Counted from the first letter of the stretch, positions 31,701-43,829 are shown. The stretch: DNA of 64,000 bases from Bacillota bacterium (GCA_014896485.1 JADBKH010000028.1:1-64000), one strand, 5' to 3'. A program made the numbers and translations. Notes: generated by a model not told the origin, from the letters alone.

Positions 31701-32276
31701 CTACACAGCGCGGATCTCCTCTTCCTTCTTCTCGAGCAGACGATCGATCTCAGAGATGTATTGATCGGTCAGTTTCTGCACGCGCTCCTGATCGCGATGT
31801 AGGATATCTTCTGGGACTTCTTCCTCCTTGGCCCACTGCCGCAGCGCGTCGTTGGCATCTCGACGCACATTGCGCACTGAAACACGGGCTTCCTCAGCCA
31901 ACCTATGCGCCCTGCGGCTGAGCTCCTCCCGCCTTTCTGCCGTCAACGGAGGAATACTCAACCGTACAACCGTTCCATCAGAAGTCGGCTGGACGCCCAG
32001 ATCCGCTTTCTCGATCGCCTTGACCACAGCGTTGACCATCGATTTCTCCCACGGTTGGATCACCAGCAGCCTTGGATCCGGCGAGGTCACACTGGCCATC
32101 TGCGGAATCGGTGTCGGCACACCGTAATAATCGACCATGACTCGTTCAATCAGACCAACATGCGCCCGCCCAGCACGCAATCCCCGAAACTCCGTCTCTA
32201 ACGTCTCTATCGAGCGTTGCATGCGGCGCTGTGCTTCTTGAAGGATACTCTCAGCACTTTTTTCAGCCTCTGGCAT
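31701..32276 (-). CDS. frr: Ribosome recycling factor
   Basis: FRGLRAGRAHVGLIERVMVDYYGVPTPI; ISEIDRLLEKKEEEI. Confidence 0.97.
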   Translation of the reverse strand: MPEAEKSAESILQEAQRRMQRSIETLETEFRGLRAGRAHVGLIERVMVDYYGVPTPIPQMASVTSPDPRLLVIQPWEKSMVNAVVKAIEKADLGVQPTSDGTVVRLSIPPLTAERREELSRRAHRLAEEARVSVRNVRRDANDALRQWAKEEEVPEDILHRDQERVQKLTDQYISEIDRLLEKKEEEIRAV

Positions 32277-32279
32277 GGA

Positions 32280-33026
32280 TTACACACCTCCTTTGACCAA
32301 TGTACCCACTGGTTCTCCCAGTGCTGCGCGGCGGATGCTATCGTAATCATCGATGGCAAAGACACGGATGGGGATTCCGTTTTCCATGCACAACGAGGCG
32401 GCAGTGGCATCCATGACGCCCAGGCTTTGGCTGATCAGCTGTCGGTACGTGATCTCTGCAAAGCGGTGTGCCTGGGGATTGAGAGCCGGATCAGAATCAT
32501 AGACACCGTCGACACCATGCTTGGCCATCAGAACGATCTCCGCATCAATCTCTGCTGCCCGCAAAGCAGCGGTCGTATCCGTCGAAAAGAAAGGATTGCC
32601 CGTCCCTCCTGCAAAGATGACGACACGACCCTTCTCCAAATGACGGATTGCGCGCCGGCGGATGTACGGCTCAGCAACCTGGCGCATCTCGATGGAAGTC
32701 TGTACCCGTGTGGGGACATCATTGCGTTCCAAAGCATCCTGCAGCGCCAGCGCATTGATCACCGTCGCCAACATTCCCATGTAGTCAGCGGTGGCACGGT
32801 CCATCCCCCAAGCCGTCCCGGACGCACCTCTCCATATGTTTCCCCCACCGACCACAATAGCCATCTGTACCCCCGCATGAACCCCGCTGCGGATCTGTCC
32901 GGCAATCTCTTCTGCAATCCGTGCATCTAATGGATCATCCGTCGAACCGAGCGCTTCTCCTGAAAGCTTGAGCATGACACGCCGATATCGGGGAGAAAGC
33001 GGAGGGTTTGGCTCCTGGGCTGCCAT
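32280..33026 (-). CDS. pyrH: UMP kinase
   Basis: [48 protein letters not shown]. Confidence 0.97.
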   Translation of the reverse strand: MAAQEPNPPLSPRYRRVMLKLSGEALGSTDDPLDARIAEEIAGQIRSGVHAGVQMAIVVGGGNIWRGASGTAWGMDRATADYMGMLATVINALALQDALERNDVPTRVQTSIEMRQVAEPYIRRRAIRHLEKGRVVIFAGGTGNPFFSTDTTAALRAAEIDAEIVLMAKHGVDGVYDSDPALNPQAHRFAEITYRQLISQSLGVMDATAASLCMENGIPIRVFAIDDYDSIRRAALGEPVGTLVKGGV

Positions 33027-33028
33027 AC

Positions 33029-33643
33029 TTACGCCTCTTCTTCCCCTTCACCGAGCTGGAAGCGAGCAAAGCGGCGGACAACAATGTTTTCCCCGAACTT
33101 GCTGACTGCCTCTTGCACAAGCTGCCGAACCTTTTTATCGCTTTCTTTTACAAAAGGCTGATCGAGCAAACAGTTCTCTTCGTAGAATTTCTCCAAACGG
33201 CCTTCTACAATGCGTTGGAGCACATTCTCTGGCCGGCCTTCGTTGCGGGCCTGAGCCATTAGAACTTCCCGCTCATGTTCCAAGACGGCAGGAGGGACCT
33301 GGTCCCGACTTACGTATTGTGGAGCTGCAGCTGCTACCTGCATGGCGAGATCCTTGACAAACTCTTGAAACTCCTTCGTGTTCGCGACAAAATCCGTTTC
33401 ACAATTGACCTCGATCAGTACACCCAGCCGTCCTCCGGGATGGATGTAGGCAGAAATCAGCCCTTCTTTTGCCTGCCGCCCAGCTTTCTTACTCGCTTTG
33501 ACGATCCCCCACTCGCGTAGCAGCTCAATCGCCTGCTGCATCTCCCCATTCGCCTCGACAAGTGCCCGCTTGCAATCCATCATCCCAGCACCGGTGCGCT
33601 CTCGAAGTTCCTTGACTTGTGCGGCACTCACATTGATGGCCAT
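33029..33643 (-). CDS. tsf: Elongation factor Ts
   Basis: [37 protein letters not shown]-like segment; [13 protein letters not shown]. Confidence 0.97.
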   Translation of the reverse strand: MAINVSAAQVKELRERTGAGMMDCKRALVEANGEMQQAIELLREWGIVKASKKAGRQAKEGLISAYIHPGGRLGVLIEVNCETDFVANTKEFQEFVKDLAMQVAAAAPQYVSRDQVPPAVLEHEREVLMAQARNEGRPENVLQRIVEGRLEKFYEENCLLDQPFVKESDKKVRQLVQEAVSKFGENIVVRRFARFQLGEGEEEA

Positions 33644-33670
33644 GACGATTTTCCCCCTTTATTCATACAG

Positions 33671-33707
33671 AGAGGGTGGAAAGCGGCGATCGCTTTCTTC
33701 CACCCTC
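33671..33707 (-). terminator. Hairpin in the rpsB-tsf intergenic region (attenuator/terminator candidate)
   Basis: GAGGGTGGAAGAAAGCG / CGCTTTCCACCCTC stem on minus strand between rpsB and tsf. Confidence 0.6.
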
Positions 33708-33721
33708 CATTAAAGGCGATA

Positions 33722-34420
33722 TTAGGCTTGCTCGGCCGCCTGTTGTTTGCCTTCCAAAATGGCGTCCGCCAATTTTGAGGTGATCAAGCGAATGGCCCGA
33801 ATCGCATCGTCGTTTCCTGGAATGAGATAGTCTATTTCATCGGGGTCACAATTCGTGTCGACAATTGCCACAATGGGAATCTCCAATTTTCGTGCTTCGG
33901 TGACCGCGATATGCTCCTTGCGAGAATCGATCAGAAAAACGACATCGGGAAGCCGGTCCATTTCACGGATGCCCCCCAGATATTTTTCAAGCCGCTCCCA
34001 TTCCTTGCGCAACAAAACAACTTCTTTTTTCGGAAGCACGTCGAAAGTACCATCTTCGGCCATTCGATCCAACGCATTGAGGCGTTCTACACGCTGACGG
34101 ATGGTCGCAAAGTTTGTCAGTGTGCCCCCTAACCATCGCTGGTTGACATAGGGCATACCACAGCGTTTGGCTTCTTCCTCGACGGTGTCTTGGGCCTGCT
34201 TTTTCGTGCCGACAAAAAGAATGGTGCCACCAGCCGTTGCGGTATCGCGGAGGAAATGATAGGCTTGCTCAATCTTTTGAACCGTTTTTTGAAGGTCAAC
34301 AATGTAGATACCGTTTCGCTCCGTAAAAATATACGGAGCCATCTTCGGATTCCATCGCCTGGTCTGATGGCCAAAGTGCACCCCAGCTTCAAGCAGCTGT
34401 TTCATGGAAAGTATGGGCAT
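33722..34420 (-). CDS. rpsB: 30S ribosomal protein S2
   Basis: [46 protein letters not shown]. Confidence 0.98.
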   Translation of the reverse strand: MPILSMKQLLEAGVHFGHQTRRWNPKMAPYIFTERNGIYIVDLQKTVQKIEQAYHFLRDTATAGGTILFVGTKKQAQDTVEEEAKRCGMPYVNQRWLGGTLTNFATIRQRVERLNALDRMAEDGTFDVLPKKEVVLLRKEWERLEKYLGGIREMDRLPDVVFLIDSRKEHIAVTEARKLEIPIVAIVDTNCDPDEIDYLIPGNDDAIRAIRLITSKLADAILEGKQQAAEQA

Positions 34421-34668
34421 TGCGCTGCTCCCTCCGGTTTTTCTCCGCTGCAGTCTCCTCCATGGCGCTACCGCCTTAAAGACGGAACCGGGCCATGTCC
34501 ACTGCATGTGTGATGACCAGGCGGTACTATATCACAAGGCTTGCGCGGGGGGCAACGATCGTCCAGATTCGACAAAGGTAGGAGCCGATCTCAAGAGGAG
34601 ATAGAGATACAGCGAGGGGAAAGACACGCATCCTCGGAAGTGTCTTTCGCCCCTGTACTTCTGTCCCC

Positions 34669-35445
34669 TCAGTGACTTACGGCAGCGAGTTCATCGAGCA
34701 ACTTGGGGTTGAGTACTTTAATGTACGTGCCCTTCATACCCAGACTGCGCGACTCGATTACCCCTGCCGACTCAAGTTTACGCAGGGCGTTGACGATGAC
34801 CGAACGCGTGATCCCCACCCGATCGGCGATCTTTGAAGCAACAAGCAGTCCTTCGTACCCGTCCAGTTCACCCAAGATATGCTGAACGGCTTCCAGCTCG
34901 GAGTAAGAAAGGGAGTTGATAGCCAGCTGAACGACGGCTTTGCTGCGTGCCTCCTGCTCAATCTCCTCAGCTCGCGAACGGAGCACTTCGATGCCAACAA
35001 CCGTCGCCCCGTATTCCGCCAAGAGCAGGTCCTCTTCATTAAAGGGACGCCCCATGCGCAGCAAGAGCAAGGTCCCTAGCCGATCTCCCCCTCCTGTGAT
35101 CGGAACGATCATCAGATATTTGTCCCCCATCTGTTCTGAAAGACCAAGGGCCTGAACGATGCCCCACCGATCCGGTGGATTGACCAAAGTCTCGCTGACT
35201 TCCAGCAAAGCCTGCCCCACAGAGGCAAAGGAAGCATTGCTTTCTCCTTGCTCCACACTGGCTACTGACCATGCGAAAGCATCAGCGACGGCTTTTCCCA
35301 TCAACTTTCCTTTGCGTCCGATCACATAGAGATTGCAGTCGATCACGTCCCGCAGCACTTCGCAAATATCGTTGAAATTGGCTGCCGAGTTGTTCGCTCG
35401 TTGTAAAGTTCGGTTGATATGCCGAGTTTTTTCTAAGAGCTCCAT
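34669..35445 (-). CDS. codY: GTP-sensing transcriptional pleiotropic repressor CodY
   Basis: [16 protein letters not shown]-terminal w[47 protein letters not shown]. Confidence 0.97.
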   Translation of the reverse strand: MELLEKTRHINRTLQRANNSAANFNDICEVLRDVIDCNLYVIGRKGKLMGKAVADAFAWSVASVEQGESNASFASVGQALLEVSETLVNPPDRWGIVQALGLSEQMGDKYLMIVPITGGGDRLGTLLLLRMGRPFNEEDLLLAEYGATVVGIEVLRSRAEEIEQEARSKAVVQLAINSLSYSELEAVQHILGELDGYEGLLVASKIADRVGITRSVIVNALRKLESAGVIESRSLGMKGTYIKVLNPKLLDELAAVSH

Positions 35446-35507
35446 TCCGCTGGCTTTTCCTCCTGAATTTGCTTCTTTTGTGGTTAATTCTCAGTGTTTC
35501 CATGAAG

Positions 35508-36938
35508 TTACAAAATATACCTGCTGAGATCTTGATTTCCGACAATATCGTGCAGCTTCTCACGCACATAATCCCGATTGATAACAATCGGTTCACTCGT
35601 GACCTCTGGAGCAGCAAAGGAGAGATCTTCCAATACCTTCTCTACCAGGGTCTGCAACCGTCGCGCACCAATATCTTCGGTCTGCTGATTGACAACCTCT
35701 GCCAGGCTCGCAATCTCTTCGAGACCATCCCCAGCGAATTCCACATGGACCCCATCGACTTGGAGCAATGCCTGGTACTGTTTCGTCAACGCATTGGCCG
35801 GTTCCGTAAGAATACGCAAAAAGTCATCACGGGTCAATGGGGACAATTCAACTCGGATGGGAAAGCGCCCCTGAAGCTCTGGAATCAAGTCGGACGGCTT
35901 GGCCGTCTGAAAAGCCCCTGCACCGATAAAGAGCATGTGATCTGTGCGCACCGGACCATACTTTGTCATGACGGTGGATCCTTCGACAATCGGCAACAAG
36001 TCCCTTTGTACACCTTCACGCGAGACATCTGGCCCTCCATAGCTGCCATTGCGCTCTGCGATCTTATCGATCTCATCCAAAAAGAGGATACCGTTTTGCT
36101 CGGCGCGGTAGACGCCTTCGGCATTTGCTTCATCAACATCGATCAGTTTTTGCGCCTCTTCTTGGGTCAACGCCTCGAGCGCTTCGCGAACGGTCATTTT
36201 TTGTCTACGTCGCCGCGGAGGAAAGAAATTGCCGAACATCTCCTGCATGTTGATCCCCAATTCCTCCATGCCACTTCCATTGAACATGTCGAACATGGAG
36301 GGAGTTCGCTCCAGAACGTCAACTTCGATGACCACGTCATCAAATTCTCCACGCCGCAATCGTGCTTTGATATCTTCTGGCGGCGTCTCCTCTTTGGAAC
36401 GGCCTTCATCGGCACTTGTTCCGCTTCCCTGGGGAGAGAAGAGCATCTCAAAGGGGTTTCGAAAATTCGATTTGGGCCGATCGCTGCCGGAGGTCAGGAT
36501 CCGGGCCACGCGTTCTTCGGCAGCAGCACGCGCTGGTCTTTCCACTTCGGCCGTGCGCTCCTGACGAACCATGCGCACAGAGGTCTCGACGAGATCACGC
36601 ACCATGGAATCGACATCCCGGCCGACGTAGCCTACCTCAGTAAACTTGGTTGCTTCTACTTTCAAAAAAGGAGCTTTGACCAAACGTGATAGTCGACGTG
36701 CGATCTCGGTCTTGCCGACACCCGTCGGTCCAATCATCAGGATGTTTTTCGGCATCACTTCATCGCGCAGCTCGGCAGGCAGTTTTGCCCGTCGATAGCG
36801 ATTGCGCAATGCCACTGCCATGGCACGTTTAGCTTCGTTTTGACCAACGATATACCGGTCCAGTTCCTCGACGATCTGCCGGGGCGTCAACGAAGCCATT
36901 GGATCTGTGTGCGTTTTCGGAAGAGATTGTTCAGCCAT
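35508..36938 (-). CDS. hslU: ATP-dependent protease ATPase subunit HslU (ClpY)
   Basis: [50 protein letters not shown]-term LSRYIL. Confidence 0.97.
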   Translation of the reverse strand: MAEQSLPKTHTDPMASLTPRQIVEELDRYIVGQNEAKRAMAVALRNRYRRAKLPAELRDEVMPKNILMIGPTGVGKTEIARRLSRLVKAPFLKVEATKFTEVGYVGRDVDSMVRDLVETSVRMVRQERTAEVERPARAAAEERVARILTSGSDRPKSNFRNPFEMLFSPQGSGTSADEGRSKEETPPEDIKARLRRGEFDDVVIEVDVLERTPSMFDMFNGSGMEELGINMQEMFGNFFPPRRRRQKMTVREALEALTQEEAQKLIDVDEANAEGVYRAEQNGILFLDEIDKIAERNGSYGGPDVSREGVQRDLLPIVEGSTVMTKYGPVRTDHMLFIGAGAFQTAKPSDLIPELQGRFPIRVELSPLTRDDFLRILTEPANALTKQYQALLQVDGVHVEFAGDGLEEIASLAEVVNQQTEDIGARRLQTLVEKVLEDLSFAAPEVTSEPIVINRDYVREKLHDIVGNQDLSRYIL

Positions 36939-36973
36939 CGATCTTCGTTACTCCTTTACCAGCGCGATTGCGC

Positions 36974-37525
36974 TTACCATTGCAGCGATTCAACGCGGAT
37001 CTGGTGGTTTGTATACACACAAATATCCGCCGCGATTTCAACAGCCTCTTTAGCCAATGCTTCGGCAGGCATTTCCGTATGTGCTGCCAACGCTCGTCCT
37101 GCGGCAAGGGCAAAGTTTCCGCCTGAACCGATGCCGATCATCCCATCATCCGGTTCAATCACTTCTCCTGTGCCGGAAACAACGAGCAAGCCGTCTTCTC
37201 CAAGGACAACCAGCAATGCGTTTAACTGCCGTAGCATGCGATCGGTGCGCCATAACTTGGCCAGCTCGATGGCACCCCTCTGCAAGCTTCCATGGTAGGT
37301 TTCCAGTTTCTCTTCGTACAGTTCGAAAAGCGTCTGTGCATCGGCAACCGAACCAGCAAAGCCGGCAATCACCCGATCATGATAGAGGCGGCGCACCTTG
37401 CGCGCCCCTTGTTTCATAATCGTCGATTCTCCCATCGTCACCTGACCATCTGCCGCCATTGCTGCCTGATGGTCACGACGAATGGCAAAAACAGTGGTCC
37501 CATGAAACGTCATTGCTTCAGACAT
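36974..37525 (-). CDS. hslV: ATP-dependent protease peptidase subunit HslV (ClpQ)
   Basis: [50 protein letters not shown]; start MSEAMTFHG at 37525 with GGAGC SD. Confidence 0.96.
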   Translation of the reverse strand: MSEAMTFHGTTVFAIRRDHQAAMAADGQVTMGESTIMKQGARKVRRLYHDRVIAGFAGSVADAQTLFELYEEKLETYHGSLQRGAIELAKLWRTDRMLRQLNALLVVLGEDGLLVVSGTGEVIEPDDGMIGIGSGGNFALAAGRALAAHTEMPAEALAKEAVEIAADICVYTNHQIRVESLQW

Positions 37526-38459
37526 CGTTGTGCTCCTTTTCACGCGCTACACCTTTCGGTTCCGCAAGTGGATGCGCCGCTTCAAAATGCCGCCGTAGCT
37601 CTTCATCGGCAACTTTTGTATAGATGGCCGTCGTCGTCAATCGAGCGTGGCCGAGCAATTCTTGCACCGTTTTCAGATCTGCTCCGCCACGCAAAAGATC
37701 GGTCGCATAGGTGTGCCGCAATGCGTGCGGCACGATGTGACCATCGCCAGCCGCCCATCCCACATGATCCACAATGCGGCGAATAGAACGCGTCGTCAAG
37801 GCCGTTCCCCGCTGGCTGAGAAAAAGCATGGACGTCGCCTTGCCTCGGGTAAGCTGGGGACGTTCTTCCCGTAAGTACGCCTGTAGCGCTTGTGCTGCCG
37901 CTCGGCCGAACGGGACGCGCCGTTGCTTGTTTCCTTTCCCCATGACGGTCACCCAACGATCTTGCAGATCGACATCCGAAAGATGCAAGGCAGCCGCTTC
38001 AGCGACACGCAACCCTGCCCCATAGAGCAATTCAACTATCGCCTGGTCGCGCTTTGGAAAGCGACTGCCGGCCACACTGGACGCTTCGAACAAGGCATCG
38101 CGTGCTTTTGGATCGAGCGCCCGAGGCAGGGTCTGCGGCACCTTTGGGGAACGCAGACGCGCAACTGGATTTTCGTCCAGCTGATGCGTACGTTGGAGAT
38201 AACCGAAAAAGCTGCGTAGAGCACTCAACCGACGGCTGACCGAACGGGAAGATCGTCCGCGGCTGCGCTCTTCTGAGAGGAAGGCACGCAATATTTCTGT
38301 CGTCACTTGGTCCGGATAGATCGCGCCGTGAGCTGAGAAAAAGTCGGCTGCAACAGCAATATCCGATCGATAGGCGCGCAGCGTATGAGGGGAGAGCCGC
38401 CGCACATCTTGCAGATAAGATAGAAACAGCTGCACGGGAGGCTCCCAGGTTGCATTCAT
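37518..38459 (-). CDS. xerC: Tyrosine recombinase XerC (CodV)
   Basis: [58 protein letters not shown]; upstream of hslVU-codY. Confidence 0.94.
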   Translation of the reverse strand: MNATWEPPVQLFLSYLQDVRRLSPHTLRAYRSDIAVAADFFSAHGAIYPDQVTTEILRAFLSEERSRGRSSRSVSRRLSALRSFFGYLQRTHQLDENPVARLRSPKVPQTLPRALDPKARDALFEASSVAGSRFPKRDQAIVELLYGAGLRVAEAAALHLSDVDLQDRWVTVMGKGNKQRRVPFGRAAAQALQAYLREERPQLTRGKATSMLFLSQRGTALTTRSIRRIVDHVGWAAGDGHIVPHALRHTYATDLLRGGADLKTVQELLGHARLTTTAIYTKVADEELRRHFEAAHPLAEPKGVAREKEHNDV

Positions 38460-40585
38460 GGGATGGCCACCTTTTCTTCAAGTCTGGGCAAATCGTCAAG
38501 TTCTGGATCGTCGGCATCGTACTGCCGAGCACACTCCCGATTACTACACACCCAATGCAGATTGCCGTTTCTGCCCTTCTTTTCGACGATCCAACTGCCA
38601 CAATGAGCACAGCGCTTTCCAACCGGCCGATCCCAAAAAACTTGGCGGCACTGGGGATAGTTGGAGCATCCGTAAAAACGGCGCCCCTTGCGGGATTGAC
38701 GCTCTACCAGCGGCGCACCGCATTGTGGGCAGGGAACACCGATAGAAATCAACAGGGGCTTGGTAAAGCGGCAATCTGGAAAACCAGAACAGGCGAGGAA
38801 ATCTCCAAAGCGGCCGTGCTTGACGGCCAGTGGTTTCCCACATTTTGGACAGGCTTCATCCGTCAATTCGAAGCTCTCAGGTTCCTTGGGAATGGCACGC
38901 TCGGCTACGGCCAAGCGCTGCGAGAATTCCTCCCAAAAATCAGCGACGACCTGGTGCCAATCGAGGGCCCCTTCAGCAACCTGATCGAGCCTTGCTTCCA
39001 CTTTTGCCGTAAAGTCAATGTCGACGATCTCGGGAAAGTATTCTTTGAGCAGCTCATTGACTTTTTCGCCCAGGGGTGTCGGGATAAAACGACGTTGTTC
39101 CAGTGTGACGTAACCGCGACGCTGAATCGTATCAATAATGGTGGCATAGGTTGAGGGACGACCGATCCCGAGCTCTTCGAGCGCCTTGATCAAACGCGCT
39201 TCTGTGTAACGGGGCGGCGCCTCGGTAAAGTGCTGTTGAGGATCATATGCTTTCAGCCCAAGCGTTTCGCCTTTTTCTAAAGGTGGCAGCTGACTCTCCT
39301 TGCCGTTGGCAGGTTCATCTTCCCCTTCTTCGTAAACAGCGGTGTAACCTGCAAAGCGGAGGGTTGATCCATTCGCCTTCCACTCTGTGGGCCCGGCAAC
39401 AATGTTCACTGTCACCGTGTCATACACTGCAGAGGCCATTTGACTGGCGACAAACCGCTTCCAAATCAGCTCGTAAAGCCGTTGCTGCTCTTTATTCAAG
39501 AATGACGCCACCTTTTCTGGCGTGCGCATCACCGAGGTAGGACGAATGGCCTCATGGGCATCCTGCGCCCGCTGCGCCATCGAATAGCGTCTCGGTTTGT
39601 CGGGTACAAAAGAATTCCCAAAATTGTCGCGGATATAGGTATCCGCTTCTTTTGCGGCCACATCGGAGATCCGCGTTGAATCGGTACGCATATAGGTGAT
39701 CAGTCCGACTGTGCCATCCTTGCCAAGTTCGAGCCCCTCGTAGAGTTGCTGCGCGACCGACATGGTTCGACGTGCTCGAAAATGGAGCTTACGCGCTGCC
39801 TCTTGTTGTAACGTACTGGTGGTAAAGGGGGGCTGAGGGTTGCGCAACCGGGTTCCTTGTTTAACTTCTGCCACTGTAAAAGAAACGTCGTCTAGCCGAT
39901 TCAGGAGGGCGTCGACTTGAGCACGTGAAGAAAAGGAGGCGTGCTCCCCATCAACGGCAGTCAGACGCGCGACAAATGCCCCGCCTTTGGCCTTCAACTT
40001 GGCGTCGATGGTCCAATATTCTTGGGGTACAAAGGCAATGATCTCTGCCTCACGATCACAGATCAAGCGAACTGCCGCTGATTGTACGCGCCCCGCGGAG
40101 AGACCACGCTGAATCTTGCGCCACAACAGCGGACTGAGTTCGTAGCCCACCAACCGGTCGAGCACACGGCGTCCCTGCTGTGCTCCGACAAGATCTGCAT
40201 CAATGCTGCGGACATGTTCCAGCGCTTCCTTGACACCCGGCTCAGTGATCTCATGCAGCTCAATCCGACACTTTGTCTTTGGATCGAGCTTGAGCAGCTG
40301 GGTGAGATGCCAGGCGATGGCTTCTCCTTCTCGGTCTGGATCGGAGGCGAGTATAACATTCTTTACTTTTTTGGCAGCATCACGTAACTCTTTGACAATT
40401 TCACCTTTGCCACGGATGGTGATGTAGGTCGGTTCAAATTGATGTTCGATATCGACACCCAACCGGCTCTTCGGCAAATCACGCAGATGCCCCATCGAGG
40501 CTTTGACCGTATACTTTCGCCCCAAATAACGGGCAATGGTTTTCGCTTTGGCGGGCGATTCTACGATGACCAATGTATCGGCCAT
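38456..40585 (-). CDS. topA: DNA topoisomerase I
   Basis: MADTLVIVESPAKAKTIARYLG; TYMRTDSTRIS; C-terminal CxxC zinc finger repeats. Confidence 0.97.
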   Translation of the reverse strand: MADTLVIVESPAKAKTIARYLGRKYTVKASMGHLRDLPKSRLGVDIEHQFEPTYITIRGKGEIVKELRDAAKKVKNVILASDPDREGEAIAWHLTQLLKLDPKTKCRIELHEITEPGVKEALEHVRSIDADLVGAQQGRRVLDRLVGYELSPLLWRKIQRGLSAGRVQSAAVRLICDREAEIIAFVPQEYWTIDAKLKAKGGAFVARLTAVDGEHASFSSRAQVDALLNRLDDVSFTVAEVKQGTRLRNPQPPFTTSTLQQEAARKLHFRARRTMSVAQQLYEGLELGKDGTVGLITYMRTDSTRISDVAAKEADTYIRDNFGNSFVPDKPRRYSMAQRAQDAHEAIRPTSVMRTPEKVASFLNKEQQRLYELIWKRFVASQMASAVYDTVTVNIVAGPTEWKANGSTLRFAGYTAVYEEGEDEPANGKESQLPPLEKGETLGLKAYDPQQHFTEAPPRYTEARLIKALEELGIGRPSTYATIIDTIQRRGYVTLEQRRFIPTPLGEKVNELLKEYFPEIVDIDFTAKVEARLDQVAEGALDWHQVVADFWEEFSQRLAVAERAIPKEPESFELTDEACPKCGKPLAVKHGRFGDFLACSGFPDCRFTKPLLISIGVPCPQCGAPLVERQSRKGRRFYGCSNYPQCRQVFWDRPVGKRCAHCGSWIVEKKGRNGNLHWVCSNRECARQYDADDPELDDLPRLEEKVAIP

Positions 40586-40682
40586 CAGATCCCTCCTCCC
40601 TCCACTGCGAGGATCGACACGAGCCCTACGCAGCAGACGTCAGACAAATTGGCGCTATCGTAGCCACAGGATACGGTCCCTG

Positions 40683-41792
40683 TCAAATTATCGGGTGCCG
40701 CACCACCCGTCCACCCGGCAGGCGCTCAATGCGACCTTCCAATTCTAGCTGGGTCAACGTAGCAAGCAGAGCAGCTGTAGAAGCACCATTTCGCCGAACC
40801 AACCCATCAATGGAAACAGGCTCTTCCCCGATTTGTTCCAATAGGACGCTTTCAGATGTATCCGACGTTCCTTCAGCAAGCTCAACAGCACCTGTCGCTA
40901 GCGTACATCGTTGTAAGCCCAACAATGCGGCGATATCTTCTGCATGGCGGATAAGTGCAGCTCCCTGGTGCACCAGAGCCAACGTTCCCTGGCTCTGCTG
41001 CGAAAAAATGCTACCGGGTACAGCGCCGACCTCCCGCCCTTCCGAAACTGCAAAATCGGCCGTAATCAGCGCTCCACTTTTCATCCCCGCTTCAACAACG
41101 ATGACGCCTTTGCTCAATCCTGCAATAATCCGATTCCGACGTGGAAAATGATAGGCCAATGGAGGCGCGGCAGGAGGATACTCTGTCAAGAGAGCCCCAT
41201 TGTGCGTGACGATTTCCTCTGCCAAAGCCATATTTTCTTTTGGGTAGAGGTGAGCCAGCCCGCTACCCAAAACAGCGACGGTCGGTATTCCTCCTTGCAA
41301 TGCACCACGGTGCGCTGCGCTATCAATACCCCGCGCCAATCCTGAGACCACGACGACCTCATATGGTGCCAACGTCGCTGCAAGATGCTGTGCAGCATTG
41401 CGTCCATAGCTGCTTGCTTGGCGTGAACCGACAAAAGCAACGGCGTCCTTGTTGGGCCATCTTCCGCGTATCCATAACACTGGCGGTGGATCATAGATAT
41501 GCGCCAATAAAGTGGGGTAATCGTCATCCGCTGGCGTCAACAAGCGGGCCTGTTGCCGTTCGGCCTGGCGCAACACCTCTTGTGGATCATACGCAAGCAG
41601 CGAGGAAACTGCTTCGTCCGCTCGAGGTGCAGCCCATCCGATCGCCCGAAACTCCTGAGCAGAAAAAGAAGAGAGATCCTCTGACCATGCTGGCCATTGT
41701 GTCAGTGCCCGCACCTCGCGAGGCGTGGCTTCGATGACAGCGCCTAGCCATAGGTAAGCAGAACGTTCGTCCACAACATACCTCCTCTGCAT
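40683..41792 (-). CDS. dprA: DNA processing protein DprA
   Basis: VAFVGSRQASSYGRNAAQHLA; VSGLARGIDSAAHRGAL; AVLGSGLAHLYPKEN; VVEAGMKSGALITADFA. Confidence 0.96.
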   Translation of the reverse strand: MQRRYVVDERSAYLWLGAVIEATPREVRALTQWPAWSEDLSSFSAQEFRAIGWAAPRADEAVSSLLAYDPQEVLRQAERQQARLLTPADDDYPTLLAHIYDPPPVLWIRGRWPNKDAVAFVGSRQASSYGRNAAQHLAATLAPYEVVVVSGLARGIDSAAHRGALQGGIPTVAVLGSGLAHLYPKENMALAEEIVTHNGALLTEYPPAAPPLAYHFPRRNRIIAGLSKGVIVVEAGMKSGALITADFAVSEGREVGAVPGSIFSQQSQGTLALVHQGAALIRHAEDIAALLGLQRCTLATGAVELAEGTSDTSESVLLEQIGEEPVSIDGLVRRNGASTAALLATLTQLELEGRIERLPGGRVVRHPII

Positions 41793-41797
41793 GCGAA

Positions 41798-41824
41798 GGG
41801 CCTGTACCGTAACGGTACAGGCCC
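41798..41824 (-). terminator. Perfect 12-bp hairpin between sucD and dprA
   Basis: GGGCCTGTACCG-TAA-CGGTACAGGCCC. Confidence 0.65.
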
Positions 41825-41839
41825 CCGCGGAAACATTCT

Positions 41840-42712
41840 TCAGCTACCCAATCGCTGTTTGACCAATTCTGGCACCTGCCACGGAAGCTCTGCGACGGAA
41901 ACGTGGGCAGCGCGCAATGCTTCGACTTTTGAGTCGAAAGTCCCTCGCCCACGCTCAATGATCGCTCCGGCATGGCCCATTCGTTTGCCAGCAGGTGCAG
42001 ATTTCCCGGCGATATAAGCAACAACGGGTTTGTGCATCTCGTGTGCGATAAAATCGGCAGCCAACTCTTCCTGGCTCCCTCCGATCTCTCCAACCATCAC
42101 CACAGCCTCGGTATCTGGATCTGCTTCAAACTGCTGTAGGACGTCAACGAAGGTCAAGCCGACAACCCGATCTCCACCCATTCCAACCACGGTTGTCTGC
42201 CCCAAACCGGCATTGGTAAGGCCAAACGCGATCTCATAGGAGAGAGTCCCTGAACGTGCTACCAAACCAACCGGACCAGGTTGATAGACTTGGTTGGGCA
42301 TAATGCCAATCTTCGATTTGCCAGGGGAGATAATGCCAAAAGTGTTCGGCCCGATTACTGTCGTTCCGCGCGTTCTTGCAAAAGCCACAATCTCCATTGC
42401 ATCTTGCACAGGAACATGTTCCGGAATCATGACCAGTACCTTGACGCCAGCATCGATCGCTTCGAAAGCAGCATCCTTTGCACCAGGTGCTGGCACAAAG
42501 ACAATAGAAGCATCGGCACCATACCGCTGCACAGCCTCGGCCACTGTCTCGAAGACCGGCACTCCTTCCACTTGTTCCCCGCCGCGTCCAGGGGCAGTTC
42601 CAGCTACAATCTGGCTGCCATAAGCCAGCATCTGTCCAGTGTGAAAGCGGCCTTGATTGCCCGTTATACCCTGCACGACGATCTTTGTGGCCTGATCAAT
42701 GACGATTGACAC
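41840..42712 (-). CDS. sucD: Succinate--CoA ligase subunit alpha
   Basis: [58 protein letters not shown] start at 42712. Confidence 0.96.
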   Translation of the reverse strand: MSIVIDQATKIVVQGITGNQGRFHTGQMLAYGSQIVAGTAPGRGGEQVEGVPVFETVAEAVQRYGADASIVFVPAPGAKDAAFEAIDAGVKVLVMIPEHVPVQDAMEIVAFARTRGTTVIGPNTFGIISPGKSKIGIMPNQVYQPGPVGLVARSGTLSYEIAFGLTNAGLGQTTVVGMGGDRVVGLTFVDVLQQFEADPDTEAVVMVGEIGGSQEELAADFIAHEMHKPVVAYIAGKSAPAGKRMGHAGAIIERGRGTFDSKVEALRAAHVSVAELPWQVPELVKQRLGS

Positions 42713-42714
42713 GA

Positions 42715-43829
42715 TTATCGGGCCTCCCCACGCGTCAGTTGCACGACTTGCTGAGCTGCTTCGCTCATCTCCCGGTAAGCGGAAATACCGGCCTCCTGAA
42801 GAATACGAACCCCCTGCTCCTCGTTGGTACCAACCAACCGAACGACGAGCGGGACGGGAATACCGCTCTGCTCTTTGACCAAGCGAATTGCATTGGCCAC
42901 GTCGTCGCAACGCGTGATACCGCCAAAAATGTTGATGAAGATCGCCGTGGGATGCGTACGGAGCAGCACTTCGATCGCTTTGCGCGTGGGCTCTACAGAA
43001 GCGCCTCCCCCTGCATCGAGAAAATTGGCGGGAGAGCCACCATAATATTGTAGGACATCCAATGTCCCCATATTTAATCCAGCTCCGTTGGCCATCACCG
43101 CAATGTCGCCATCGAGCTGGACGTATGCCAGACCAAGTGCGTGCACTTCTCTTTCAAGCTCGCTCCCCTCTTCGACACGTGGTAACTCGGGATGGCGAAA
43201 CAGCGCATCGTCATCGATGTTGAGCCGCGCATCGGCTGCAATCAGGTGCCCACCTGAAACCACCAAGGGATTGGTCTCTACGAGTTCTGCATCAGTCGTG
43301 CGAAACACCTCGTACATCTTCCCAAGAATATCCGCAAACTCTTTGGCAATCGTGCCAGAAAGGCCGATTGCATGGGCCACTTTCGCCCAATATAAGGTGA
43401 GAAACCGCGCTCAATATCGACCACGCGCCGATGGATAAGCGCATCGTCTACCTCTTCAATTTCCACGCCTCCGGCAGCAGAGGCCATAATCAAGGGTTTT
43501 TTGGCAATCGGATCAAACGTAATCGAAAGGTAAATCTCCTGGTCAATGGGAATCTTCGGATCGACCAGCACCTGCTCTACGGTGTACCCTTTCAAATCCA
43601 TTCCGAGGATCTGTGCTGCTTTCTCGCGGGCCTCTTCCGGCGTGTCCGCCAGTTTGACACCACCCGCCTTTCCGCGGCCGCCTACTAAAACCTGGGCTTT
43701 GATGGCTACTGGACCTAACTCATGTGCAATGGCTTCTGCCTCTTGTGGAGAAGCTGCAACCCGCCCGCCAGGCGTTGGAACGCCATGTTGTGCCAAGATC
43801 TCTTTGGCCATGTACTCATATAGCTTCAT
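42715..43829 (-). CDS. sucC: Succinate--CoA ligase subunit beta, frameshifted at 43381-43383 in this sequence
   Basis: [22 protein letters not shown]...[13 protein letters not shown] in one frame and [16 protein letters not shown]...[20 protein letters not shown] in another; one extra A at AAA rejoins them. Confidence 0.95.
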
